Shown here: positions 1 through 8,418 of the stretch, in pieces
How positions within the stretch are numbered: the first letter of the stretch is position 1
Layout: each line of letters opens with the position of its first letter
DNA from: a gamma proteobacterium HTCC2207
GTDB taxonomy: Bacteria; Pseudomonadota; Gammaproteobacteria; Pseudomonadales; Porticoccaceae
DNA length: 64,000 nucleotides
Assembly: GCA_905182855.1 (NCBI GenBank)
Contig: CAJJDA010000005.1
Span: 1 to 64,000 of the forward strand
Direction of reading: 5' to 3'
Notes under the pieces: generated by a model
Databases searched by the model: none
Told to the model about the DNA's origin: nothing
The model's input: only the letters and a program-made list of their open reading frames with translations
Translations under genes and position numbers: made by a program

Positions 1-1
1 C

Positions 2-1150
2 CTTGGCTATGCCGTCTCTCTGGAAGCTGATAAGCAGACCTTAGAGGATGACGACGCGGCCAGTAAAGCGGCGGCGGGAAGCAAAGCCAACCAAGAGGAG
101 CTGGACTGGGACGATGTCGACCAGGTAGATCTGGTCGGGTTAGATATTGGCTATGGCCTTATCCCCTTGGTTAACCCGGATACAGGCGGGCAACTGCTTC
201 CTCGCGTCAAAGGCGTACGCAAAAAACTTTCCGCCGAGCTGGGCTTTCTGGTTCAGCCGATTCGCATTCGGGACAACTTAGACCTAGCGCCAGATGTATA
301 CCATATCGTCATGAATGGCGTGGTACGGGGCAAAGGTGAAATCAAGGTAGGCCGTGAAATGGCTATTAACCCTGGTCAGGTTCATGGGTCTCTCGAGGGA
401 ACACCAACTAAAGAGCCAGCCTTCGGCTTAGAGGCTACTTGGATCGAGGCCTCCCAGCGCGACTACGCTCGCACACTGGGATATACCGTGGTTGATGCCG
501 CCACCGCAATAGCGACTCATCTAAATACGTTGCTGCGTAACAACGCATCAGAGCTATTGAGTCATGATGAGACCCAACAGCTACTCGATAAGGTCGCTGG
601 ACGCTCGCCAAAATTGGTTGAGGATCTGGTTCCGGGTAAGTTGCCTCTGGCAACTATTACCAAAGTACTGCAGAACATTCTTGACGAGTCAGTCTCAGTG
701 CGAGATATGCGCACCATCATTGAAGTGCTATCGACTGAGAGCGCGAACACTCAAAACGCCGATGACTTGACCGCCGCCGTGCGCCCGCGACTAGGCCGTA
801 TGATTGTGCAGAGCCTGATTGACGTTAACGACAGCCTACCGGTCATCACCCTTAATCCTTCCCTAGAGCAGCTATTGCATAATGTGTTACAGCAAAGTGC
901 CAGCAGCCAGGGTTTGGTAATAGAACCAAAATTAGCTGAGGGCCTATTTAAGGCGCTTGCCGAAAATACTGCAATGGTCGAAAACCAGGGTCATCCCGCT
1001 GTGTTGGTGGTATCTCCGGGTATTCGTCCCTGGTTAGCAAAAATTATTCGACATCGGTTGAGTGATCTGACTGTGCTCTCGTACAGTGAAATTCCTGATG
1101 ATCAGGCGGTTAAAGTTGTAGCTACCGTCGATGTCGAAGAAACCAATTAA
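2..1150 (+). CDS. flhA: Flagellar export gate protein FlhA, C-terminal part (5' end outside window)
   Basis: This is the end of FlhA, the inner-membrane gate of the flagellar type III export apparatus. The frame is open from base 2, so the gene begins upstream of the window. The visible part is the cytoplasmic domain that docks chaperone-substrate complexes and the export ATPase. Near its start the sequence reads LVGLDIGYGLIPLV, matching the FlhA linker/cytoplasmic-domain boundary, and the rest follows FlhA through the C-terminal DQAVKVVATVD region. An internal ATG at 167 is not a true start. flhF follows after 17 bases, so flhA-flhF-flhG-fliA look like one plus-strand operon. The partner flhB is 7 kb away on the other strand. 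Confidence 0.95.
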   Translation, partial: LGYAVSLEADKQTLEDDDAASKAAAGSKANQEELDWDDVDQVDLVGLDIGYGLIPLVNPDTGGQLLPRVKGVRKKLSAELGFLVQPIRIRDNLDLAPDVYHIVMNGVVRGKGEIKVGREMAINPGQVHGSLEGTPTKEPAFGLEATWIEASQRDYARTLGYTVVDAATAIATHLNTLLRNNASELLSHDETQQLLDKVAGRSPKLVEDLVPGKLPLATITKVLQNILDESVSVRDMRTIIEVLSTESANTQNADDLTAAVRPRLGRMIVQSLIDVNDSLPVITLNPSLEQLLHNVLQQSASSQGLVIEPKLAEGLFKALAENTAMVENQGHPAVLVVSPGIRPWLAKIIRHRLSDLTVLSYSEIPDDQAVKVVATVDVEETN

Positions 1151-1167
1151 TACGAGGTAATAAGAAA

Positions 1168-2444
1168 ATGGAACTACAACGAGTACTGGCACCTGATAGC
1201 CGTAGCGCAATGGAAAAAGTTATCCAGCTTTACGGCAGAGACGCGCTAGTGGTGTCAAATAAAAAAGCTAAAAATCAGACAGAGATTATTGTTGCTATCG
1301 ATCTTGCGACTAATACCCAAAAAACTTTGGATAGTATGCAGGTGCCCCCACAGGACAAGCCACGTATCGCGCTTGGCGAGATGCCAAATTTTGATCAGGT
1401 GATGGAATCGGAGATTTTCAAAACTCCCTCAACACTGGCCTATGATCCGCTGCAGGAGCTGTCTATCGATATTGACCCTGCTGCAATAGCAGAATTTAAT
1501 CAAGAGACACAGGCGCAATTTATCGATGAGACTAAAGGCCGTACTTCGGAGTTGGACAACCCAGCATCTCAAGAGCGGGAGCACTTAAAGGCTCGTGAAA
1601 TTGTTGATTTGGTAAAGCAGGAGCTGGCCGTTATGCGTAGGGAATTTAAGCTGTCACAGCAACTGGATGCCTGGAGCGGCACTCAGGCGGTCACAGATGA
1701 AATGCGCCCCCTGATCGAAGCCTTTAATGAAACCGGAATGCCAGTTGGACTGCGCGCACTGGTGACTGAGGTGGTCAACAAAAATACTGATATGACAGCG
1801 GCGCTTGAGGGTATTGCTGCCATTCTTGGAGACGGCATAAAGCATGTCAATCTGGTTGAAGATATGCAGGGAGTCCACCTGATTGCCGGAAGTTCAGGCG
1901 CAGGTAAGACGCTAATGACTGGCAGGCTTGCCAAGCAGGCCGGACTTGTTCATGGCGATCAGGCAGTTGGTGTTACAAGGATTGCCGACTACGAGGATGC
2001 GAACGTCACCCAGCTAATCGGTGCTCAGGCGGGTGTAGAAACTTTTCGCGCAAACTCACCGGAAATGCTCGAGGTTTTGTTGCAAGAACTGTCGTCACGG
2101 CGACTGGTCATTATTGACACCCCGGGGGCGACCTCGACAATCAATTACAGCTGTTGACAACATTACTGCCCGAAGCCCAAAAACATCTAGTGCTGGCTTC
2201 GGATGCCTCCGAGGCCTCAGTAAAGCGACATTTGAAATCGGAAACAATTACCTGGGATTCGGTGATGCTTTCACGGCTTGAGGTCGGAATTCATCCCTGG
2301 GCGATTATTAACGCCCTACTTAATGAAAATACCCCTATTTCGGTGGCCTCGGCGGAGCCCTCAATCATTGATTCAGCGGCAACGCTGACAGGTCTAGCCC
2401 TTGCAAAACACGCGCTGGCCCACTTACCCATTAGTTTTGTTTGA
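1168..2444 (+). CDS. flhF: Flagellar GTPase FlhF (SRP family), apparent frameshift near 2131-2150
   Basis: FlhF is the SRP-type GTPase that places the polar flagellum and works with FlhG. The first reading frame (1168-2157) holds the variable N-terminal basic/acidic region and the NG domain, with a P-loop GSSGAGKT at about residues 242-249 and a G3-like IIDTPGA near residue 320. It then stops abruptly at TGA 2155-2157. The next frame (phase of 2154, ending TGA 2442-2444) continues the family's C-terminus from about base 2136 ([11 protein letters not shown]). Joining the two by restoring one G in tcGac at 2134-2138 gives a normal-length FlhF of about 425 residues. I see no slippery heptamer supporting programmed frameshifting. 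The break is either a sequence error or a real inactivating deletion. Confidence 0.85.
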
Positions 2445-2467
2445 CTAGGTTGAGGGGATAAACGAAA

Positions 2468-2659
2468 ATGAAACGATTGGTTAACAAAGTGCCTACAATA
2501 AGCAATGCAAGGATGTTCGAGCGAGCGTCACTTAAGCTAGCAGCTCTCCACGGCAGCCTCATGATTACTTTTTCTGCGGATTTAATGCCAAAAGCTAATT
2601 CGCTTGACGCATTTTCAGCGTGCAGTAACGAACCCAGCAGGGTATTTAAAAATGTTTGA
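2468..2659 (+). CDS. Small ORF between flhF and flhG (unknown, 63 aa)
   Basis: This short frame sits in the 207-base gap between flhF and flhG. It has a plausible ribosome site (GAGGGGATAAACGAAA before the ATG), and its stop overlaps the flhG start by 8 bases, a spacing compatible with translational coupling. The predicted 63-residue product is basic with no motif I recognise. It could be a real small protein, a leader peptide, or a degraded N-terminal extension of FlhG. Only the start signal and position support it. Confidence 0.3.
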   Translation: MKRLVNKVPTISNARMFERASLKLAALHGSLMITFSADLMPKANSLDAFSACSNEPSRVFKNV

Positions 2660-3479
2660 TCAGCAACCTACTCAGATTATCGGTATTGCTAGTGGTAAGG
2701 GCGGCGTGGGCAAAACCACCGTGTCGGTTAATCTTGCCGTTATGCTGGCGTCACTGGGTAAAAAAGTGATGCTTTTTGATGCCGACTTAGGCCTTGCCAA
2801 TGCCCAGCTGGCTCTTGGCTGTCGCACCCCCTTCAATTTCAGCCATGTCCTCTCGGGCGAGAAAACATTGAATGACATTATAGTGGAGGGCCCGATGGGC
2901 GTTAAGCTGGTGCCTGGCGCCAGCGGCATACAGCACATGGCATCGTTAAATGAAATGCAAACGGCTGGCATCATACAAGCGTTCTCTGATGTTGATGAGG
3001 ATCTGGATTACTTTATCGTCGATCTTGCTGCCGGCCTGTCTGATACCGTAATGACGTTCTTGTGCGCCTGTCAGCATCGCTTTATTGTGCTTAAAAACGA
3101 ACCTTCCTCTATCGCCGATGCCTATGGCACGATTAAGGTGATGATTCAGGAGCATCAGCTAGACCGTATTGGACTAATACCCAACGGTGTCTTCTCTCAG
3201 GATGAAGGTGAGCGTCTCTTTGGCAGCATTAATTCAGTGATTCAGAATTTTTTAGGTAGTCGTGTCGAATATTTGCACTCAATCACTCAGGATGAAATGG
3301 TACTTAGATCCATAAAATCATCTCAGCCACTGGTCACATTTGCTCCTTCAAGTATTGCAAGTCGCGACTTTAGGGCACTCGCAAAGGTGGTAATGGCTTT
3401 AGAGTCGGATATTCCTATGGATGGGGGCCTGCAGTTCTTTGTTGAACGCATCGCGACACATCAGACCAAAAACGGTTAG
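2652..3479 (+). CDS. flhG: Flagellar number regulator FlhG/FleN (MinD-like ATPase)
   Basis: FlhG (FleN in Pseudomonas) is a MinD/ParA-type ATPase that limits flagellar number and antagonises the FleQ/FlrA master regulator. The deviant Walker A motif SGKGGVGKTT lies near residue 15 and is followed by LFDADLGLANAQLALG, typical of the family. A Walker B-like FIVDLAAG lies near residue 120. I prefer the ATG at 2652, which has AGGG nine bases upstream and gives the usual short N-terminus; an upstream in-frame codon at 2604 would add 16 residues without a visible ribosome site. Its likely targets, a FleQ-like protein and FlhF, are both encoded in this window. Confidence 0.93.
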   Translation: MFDQQPTQIIGIASGKGGVGKTTVSVNLAVMLASLGKKVMLFDADLGLANAQLALGCRTPFNFSHVLSGEKTLNDIIVEGPMGVKLVPGASGIQHMASLNEMQTAGIIQAFSDVDEDLDYFIVDLAAGLSDTVMTFLCACQHRFIVLKNEPSSIADAYGTIKVMIQEHQLDRIGLIPNGVFSQDEGERLFGSINSVIQNFLGSRVEYLHSITQDEMVLRSIKSSQPLVTFAPSSIASRDFRALAKVVMALESDIPMDGGLQFFVERIATHQTKNG

Positions 3480-3487
3480 AATGCACT

Positions 3488-4207
3488 ATGGCCGATATCA
3501 AGCTCTATGAAGATATTCAAAACGCCGATCAGTCCAGTAAGGAGCTGCTGGTTCACGTTGGCTTGGTAAAGCGGGTGGCCCTGCATCTCAAAGGTAGACT
3601 GCCTAACTTTATGGAGCTGGATGAACTTATTCAAGTCGGCATGATTGGGCTGATTGAGGCTAAGAGTTCCTTTGATGCAAGCAAGGGTGTTGAATTCGAG
3701 ATATTTGCCAAGAATCGTATTCGTGGAGCTATTCTCGATCAGGTGCGTAAGCTTTCCTATCTGCCTCGTTCTGCCATCGTTAGTATCCGCGAGCACAACG
3801 AAGCTACGGCATCACTTACAGGTCAACTGGGTCGTGAGGCCTCTCAGGCTGAACTGGCCGATTTTATGGGTAAAGACATGGAGAGCTTCCAAAAGGAACG
3901 CACTCACGCGCATCGCTTTCAAACGGTCTCTTTGGAGACACAGCTGCCAGACACTGTAGACATGCCTGCGGGTGAAAGTGGTAACCCAGAAAACCAGGTC
4001 GCAGAAGAACAATTTATGGAGACCCTAATGGCCTCGATAGAAGCCTTGCCCGAGCGAGAGCGCACCGTAGTTTCCCTGTACTATGTCGAGGAAATGAACC
4101 TAAAAGAGATCGGTGCCGTACTGGATGTTAGTGAGTCACGAATCAGTCAGATACTTTCCAGCAGCGTTAAAAAATTGCGTAGCTATATAGACACTGAGGA
4201 GGTTTAA
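3488..4207 (+). CDS. fliA: Flagellar RNA polymerase sigma factor FliA (sigma-28)
   Basis: FliA directs transcription of late flagellar genes. The 239-residue product has the sigma-70 group 3 layout: region 2 with MELDELIQVGMIGLIEA and FEIFAKNRIRGAILD around residues 40-80, region 3, and a region 4 helix-turn-helix with LKEIGAVLDVSESRISQI near residues 205-225. It starts 8 bases after flhG. Possible targets visible here are the fliS promoter at 27515-27541 and a weaker site before the stator genes at 32388-32414. In many relatives fliA is followed by cheY-cheZ-cheA; no chemotaxis gene follows here. Confidence 0.95.
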   Translation: MADIKLYEDIQNADQSSKELLVHVGLVKRVALHLKGRLPNFMELDELIQVGMIGLIEAKSSFDASKGVEFEIFAKNRIRGAILDQVRKLSYLPRSAIVSIREHNEATASLTGQLGREASQAELADFMGKDMESFQKERTHAHRFQTVSLETQLPDTVDMPAGESGNPENQVAEEQFMETLMASIEALPERERTVVSLYYVEEMNLKEIGAVLDVSESRISQILSSSVKKLRSYIDTEEV

Positions 4208-4210
4208 GTC

Positions 4211-4744
4211 ATGGTCCTTTCGGTCTTTAAAAATAAACGTTCCAAGGCGGCCAAGCAGGAAGCCAAAAAAATCTATGTCAAAGCGGCGATGCTATCTGAC
4301 GCAACCCGTGACGAGCGTATGTTCAAGTTGCGCGCGGGCATCAGGAGTCGGGGACATATAGACAAGGCTTTTATCGAGGGTGCAAAAAAAACAGAGACTC
4401 ATCAGGAGCTATGCCTCCATGCTATCGCTAAAGGTACTGACACGCCAACTCCACCCACCGCGAGTATTTTCCAAACAGCGAAAACACTTAATGGCCAGAT
4501 ATATACCTATATCCCACCAGAGTTTTCTCAAGAATTATTCGCCTTGGGAAACCTTTATCAAACCATGCAGATCGATGCCGCTAAGGCTATTGTCCTAGCG
4601 CAGGAAGTGGCCGCTCGAGTCAGTCTTGACCTAGGTCTCGATGAGCCACTTGTTGCTCTGCAGTTTTTGCGTGACGAAGTCATGGCTGAAGTTGATATCT
4701 CTGAGCACACTGAATTTTCTGCTGTCGAGATTGATGAGGAATGA
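4211..4744 (+). CDS. Uncharacterised protein after fliA (177 aa)
   Basis: The start is 3 bases after the fliA stop with GAGG just upstream, so it is co-transcribed and probably translationally coupled. I do not recognise the family. The N-terminus is very basic (KNKRSKAAKQEAKKIY), the middle has a TPPTASIFQTAKTLNG stretch, and the C-terminus is acidic. No membrane segment or signal peptide is visible. The stop at 4742 falls at the edge of a GAGGAT hexanucleotide repeat. Removing one A at 4740-4741 would carry the frame through the repeat as an acidic Glu-Asp tail to TAA at 4788-4790, so the true C-terminus may be 14-15 residues longer. A link to motility is inferred from position only. Confidence 0.7.
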   Translation: MVLSVFKNKRSKAAKQEAKKIYVKAAMLSDATRDERMFKLRAGIRSRGHIDKAFIEGAKKTETHQELCLHAIAKGTDTPTPPTASIFQTAKTLNGQIYTYIPPEFSQELFALGNLYQTMQIDAAKAIVLAQEVAARVSLDLGLDEPLVALQFLRDEVMAEVDISEHTEFSAVEIDEE

Positions 4745-4772
4745 GGATGAGGATGAGGATGAGGATGAGGAC
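4733..4772 (+). repeat. GAGGAT hexanucleotide tandem repeat
   Basis: About six to seven copies of the hexamer GATGAG/GAGGAT run across the end of the preceding gene, interrupted by one extra A at 4740-4741. In one frame the repeat encodes alternating Glu-Asp; in the annotated frame it creates the TGA stop. A six-base unit keeps the frame when copies change, so copy-number change alone would alter tail length rather than phase. Confidence 0.85.
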
Positions 4773-4812
4773 GAATTAAGTCCTCTCTAACTGACATATA
4801 GGCTAATCTCTT

Positions 4813-5492
4813 ATGACTACAATCCTACTTTTAGCAGTTTTTTTTGGAACCGCGGCAGCCATCGTTCTTATTATTTATTTGATTGATCGCGTCAATATAC
4901 TGGAAAAGATGACTCTGGATAATCGGCCCAGCGCCCTGAGGATACTGTAAAAACAGACGCTAATGCTGATACCGTTTTTCTAGGGCTGTCAGGGAAAATA
5001 CTGTGGGATGCCATGTCCGGAAAGACCCCCGAAGGATTTAACGATAATGACCTTGTAGCATTGAAGAGCCGCTACGAGCACGTGCTTACAAAACATATTG
5101 AATTAGTCTTTAAGGAGGGAGTTACAGACCGGCAACAAGGGAAAGCCTCAGCAAAACCCAAGCTACCCGCATCGATAAAGACCCTTCGCGGAACCATTGA
5201 TTCCTGGATCCCTCCGCAACATGCGTCTGCGATTTATAAGGCTGGCTTCGAGTCTGTAGATGCATCCGATATAGATAGAACAAGAATCGCCAGTTATTTA
5301 GACGATTCCACTGAGCTTTTATTTTCGAGAACTGACATTGCTCTTAGGCAAGCTTTTTCTGAAAAGCTGCTCCCTCAGGAGCCAGGAGGGTGTCGACCTT
5401 TATTGGAAGAACTTCCCGATCTGTCTGAAACCGTTGCAGATGGCGATAATGACGATCATCGTCTAATACTTTCTCGAATTACTGAGTCCTAA
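4813..5492 (+). CDS. Uncharacterised single-span membrane protein, apparent frameshift near 4926-4945
   Basis: The ATG at 4813 begins a 45-residue frame with a clear N-terminal membrane helix (TILLLAVFFGTAAAIVLIIYLI) ending at TAA 4948-4950. The adjacent frame is open from 4923 to the stop at 5490-5492 and gives a soluble region (PEDTVKTDANADTVF, then LSGKILWDAMSGKTPEGF and an acidic tail). Adding one C to the CCC run at 4927-4929 joins them into one protein of about 225 residues. The internal ATG at 5013 alone would lose the helix. I do not recognise the family. The gene follows the fliA group on the same strand and ends convergently, overlapping the minus-strand gene at 5479 by 14 bases. 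Confidence 0.55.
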
Positions 5493-6085
5493 CCGCAGGG
5501 TAAACGACAAGCCCCAGATCTTCCGGGCTATCTTCCTCGACAACAGTTCCCTCTGCGCTAACCTGCGACCGCAAAGCATCAAGATATTTCGCCCGCTCTA
5601 AGGTAATCAACGCCTCGACGTCTGCATTAAGATTTTTTACATCTTTCATACGGCGATCAAAGGACTTGAGTTGTACCCCAAGTGCCTTACCGTAGCCGGT
5701 TACTGCGTTGCACCTGTTTTCCTTGAGATTTCAGTGCTCTGCTTAACCCTTCCACCTGCTTGGCAACTCGGTTAGTTTCAACGCTGACGCTTTTGGCCGC
5801 TGCCGCCGGCACCTGTTGGCCTAAGGCTGTTGTGGCTCTCTCAGCATTACTGACTGCCTCAACGAGAATCATCTGGCGCTCGGAAAACTCGGCCTGATTA
5901 GTCGCCAATTGGTTTATGGCGTAATTCATTTGTTCAAAGGTGCCCAGCGCTGTATTCATTTTTACAACGCGTTTGCTCAACGCAACCATCATCTGATCGA
6001 TCTGGCTAACACGGGTGGATAGCTCAATCGAGATAAAAGCAATTAGTCCAACCGCGACAAATAATGCCGTTATAGAGCTGATCAA
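5479..6085 (-). CDS. Uncharacterised membrane-anchored coiled-coil protein, apparent frameshift near 5697
   Basis: Read on the minus strand, a TTG at 6085 opens a frame with a membrane helix (ITALFVAVGLIAFISIEL) followed by a long heptad-rich region typical of a coiled coil (VSQIDQMMVALSKRVVKM onward). The frame stops at 5687, but the next phase continues sensibly as VTGYGKALGVQLKSF... to TAA at 5479-5481. One extra base near 5696-5699 explains the break. The upstream phase stays open to 6133 and encodes a basic IKRRRSS stretch, so this may really be the C-terminal half of the ORF at 6129-6470, joined by deleting one A at about 6133. Function unknown; it is the last gene of the group downstream of flhB. 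Confidence 0.5.
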
Positions 6086-6128
6086 AATACGGCCCGAAAG
6101 AACCGCGCTGGTAGAACTTCGGCGTCGC

Positions 6129-6470
6129 TTAATTCATTGACCCTTCTCGTAAATGGTCGAGCCCATTCTCAAGAGCAGAAGAGGCACGACGACTAACATC
6201 CGCAGCACTATTGGTGGCGTCAGCTGTGTCCAGAACACCCGGCACTAAAACCTCTAGACGCGCCGAAATTTCCTTGGCATTTTTTAATACCTGAGCGAAG
6301 CGCTCGTAGTCACCCGCATCGGGTACCGCGCCCTCTGTCTCTTCATCCAACAGCGCCTCTTCAGATGCTTCAGCATTTTGGCTGACAGTATCGGTGGCTT
6401 CAGCAGAGGTATTTTCGACTGCGTCGTCAGCATCTGGGATGTTTTCAATATTGTCTTCGGGATTACTCAT
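6129..6470 (-). CDS. Uncharacterised acidic protein (113 aa), possibly N-terminal half of the next gene
   Basis: The ATG at 6470 begins a strongly acidic product rich in Asp, Glu and Ala (ENIPDADDAVENTSAEATD), with a more helical C-terminal third (YERFAQVLKNAKEISARLE). No catalytic motif is visible. The stop (atgaattaa) lies where the following frame could begin. If one A is surplus here, the reading frame would run directly into the membrane helix and coiled coil at 5479-6133, making one protein with an acidic cytoplasmic head. I cannot decide between two genes and one. Confidence 0.5.
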   Translation of the reverse strand: MSNPEDNIENIPDADDAVENTSAEATDTVSQNAEASEEALLDEETEGAVPDAGDYERFAQVLKNAKEISARLEVLVPGVLDTADATNSAADVSRRASSALENGLDHLREGSMN

Positions 6471-6508
6471 AGGGATTTTGAACCATGACTGAGTCTAATT
6501 TAAGAGGC

Positions 6509-6814
6509 TTATTTAAGTGCCCGTAGTTGTTTAGAAACATCGGCAGAAACGCGTTTAACTTTAGCTATGCGCTGGCGTAACAGCTCGTCAAATAGGGAGG
6601 CTTTATCCTCCATTGACTCTTCAGTAACACCAATACTGAACACCGGCAGCTCCGACTCTGCGCCTGAAATTCCCGCGTTAAAACGCTCTATAGTTGGCGA
6701 CGCGAGGTCAGGTGAGAGCTGGAGAGTGGAGTCCACATTAGCCTCCCGCTCAACTGATACCGCACCCCGAAGGCCATTGGAGTCGAACAGCTGCTCTTCG
6801 AATACATCTGCCAT
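6509..6814 (-). CDS. Uncharacterised protein (101 aa) downstream of flhB
   Basis: I chose the ATG at 6814 because GAGGG lies seven bases upstream; the open frame extends to 6901 but that part overlaps the SPOR-domain gene. The product begins MADVFEEQLFDSNGLRG and ends with a basic, helical segment (LLRQRIAKVKRVSADVSKQL). No signal peptide, membrane helix or known motif is visible. It lies 19 bases after the SPOR gene and 38 bases before the next ORF, so it probably belongs to the same transcript. Confidence 0.55.
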   Translation of the reverse strand: MADVFEEQLFDSNGLRGAVSVEREANVDSTLQLSPDLASPTIERFNAGISGAESELPVFSIGVTEESMEDKASLFDELLRQRIAKVKRVSADVSKQLRALK

Positions 6815-6833
6815 ACACACGCCCTCAATAGAA

Positions 6834-8390
6834 TTAGTTGCGCTTCGCAGCGGCGCCCAACGCCGGCGAAGCTCTAATCCAATAATCGGCAGGTAACCCA
6901 TAGGCTTTAGTAAAATTTGTTGCGGTGAGCCGAGAAGTGAAGGGTCCAGAGACTACCGCATAGCTCACTGCGCTACCTGCAGTAATGGGTAATACAAAGG
7001 CTTGATTGAGGCCTGGATAGAGCTTGATATACGGTGCCGCCTGCGCTTTGCTAGATAACACTATATGCTGCACAAAGAAATCCGTCGACTTAGCGCCGTC
7101 GACTATCGCAAGTGGGCTCCCTGGCGCAACATCGACTTTGAGGCGGGGCAAGGGCTTTATCGGCACGACGGCAGTAATTGTGGGGGCAGGACTTCAATGG
7201 AATCGCTCTTTTTACCACCTGGGCTTGGCTTCGGCGTTTCAATTTCCGACTTTTTGATCGTCAGTTTTTCAACAACGGGTTTTTAACCAACGGATTTTCA
7301 AGCCGCTAAGGCTTTTTCAGTGGTGGCTTATTCTGCTCAAGTTTGATTGCCGCTACTAGCGCTCGAGCTTCTAAGACCTGAGTTGCCGCGGTCCGCCGGT
7401 GTGCCTAGGTCAACCGGCGCGGCCTCCTCAGCCGGCAAGGTAATTGACTCGGAAAGCTGATCGTTTTTTGATGTGTCCGCAATCTCAGTTAGAGCGCCAG
7501 ATAGGCGCTGTTCATACTCTTCGGTAGCCTCTGGATTGAACCTAGAAATCAACAGCCAAGTAAGCAGCAAGACTAACCGAAAAAACCGCTATCACTGGCC
7601 ACTTTTTTCGCTTTTTAATAACATCATCATCGTAACCCTGATCTTCTTCATCTAGAAAATCAACACCCAAATCCGGAAATGGGTTGCTGTCACCATAGTC
7701 TTCACCTAAATAGTCGTTCTCATCCTGCTTGGGCTCGGCGTCGTCCTCTAAGTAGCCGCCACGGACCGCTGCACCAAGGCCAGCATGTAAAAGCAAAGTT
7801 TCCGTTTCGCCTTGATAGCCGTTCTCTTTTGCCGCCTGCATAAGCTCGCTGGCCTCCTCAAGGCTCGGCGTCTCTACCACCCAGCGATACAGTCGACGAC
7901 CAAACATACCCAGGGGTTTTTCATAGCCAGGCCATCCTGTCGTATCGAGAAAAAGAACCAATCTGACATTCACTCCCGGAAAGTCTGCTATCAGCCTAAC
8001 CAACAGATTCCACTGCTCCTCATTAACCGACTTGGCGTCATTAACCACCAGCAACTTTACAGGCGCATTTAGGTCTGCTGGCTTTCGAGCCATTTCCAAA
8101 CTCATGGTTGCCAGCATTTCATTAAAGCGTTTCAATAGACTGTCGGTATTGGTCGGCAAAAATACTTCTAACTGAAAGATATTCAAATCGCGGAGCCGTG
8201 CCACTAACATCCGACAATAATGATCTAGCACCGCTTCATTGGTGCCAATCACGGCAAGGCCTAAGCCCTCATCAACAATGGCATCGAGGGCAAACTGAAA
8301 GCGCTGCTTGTCTTTACTGCGATAAAAAATATTGCCGCCATCAAACCAGTTTCCAAACTCAAACGTCGGCTCTTTTTGATTATCTCTCAT
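6834..8390 (-). CDS. SPOR-domain membrane protein, DamX-like, with several apparent frameshifts
   Basis: This is one gene broken into pieces on the minus strand. The first part (8390-7542) is a cytoplasmic domain resembling a P-loop ATPase fold (LLVVNDAKSVNEEQW, VRLVLFLDTTGWPG) but without a Walker A lysine, then an acidic linker and a basic stop-transfer (KKRKKWPVIAVFS). The membrane helix crosses a +1 break near 7560 into LLLTWLLISRFNPEATEEYE. A Pro/Lys-rich periplasmic linker follows with further breaks near 7341, 7300, 7270 and 7180, several at A or C runs. The last part (to 6834) has features of a SPOR domain (FFVQHIVLSSKAQAAPYI, SYAVVSGPFTSRLTA, TNFTKAYGLPADYWIR). Head-helix-linker-SPOR is the DamX layout; SPOR domains bind denuded septal peptidoglycan. 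Its place right after flhB is unusual. Confidence 0.65.
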
Positions 8391-8418
8391 TTTTTCCTAT
8401 CCCCAATAATAGCAGTCA

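Noticed and set aside
2101-2160. Programmed ribosomal frameshift in flhF
   Set aside because: No X-XXY-YYZ slippery heptamer or obvious downstream pseudoknot is visible, and similar breaks occur in unrelated essential genes, so error is simpler.
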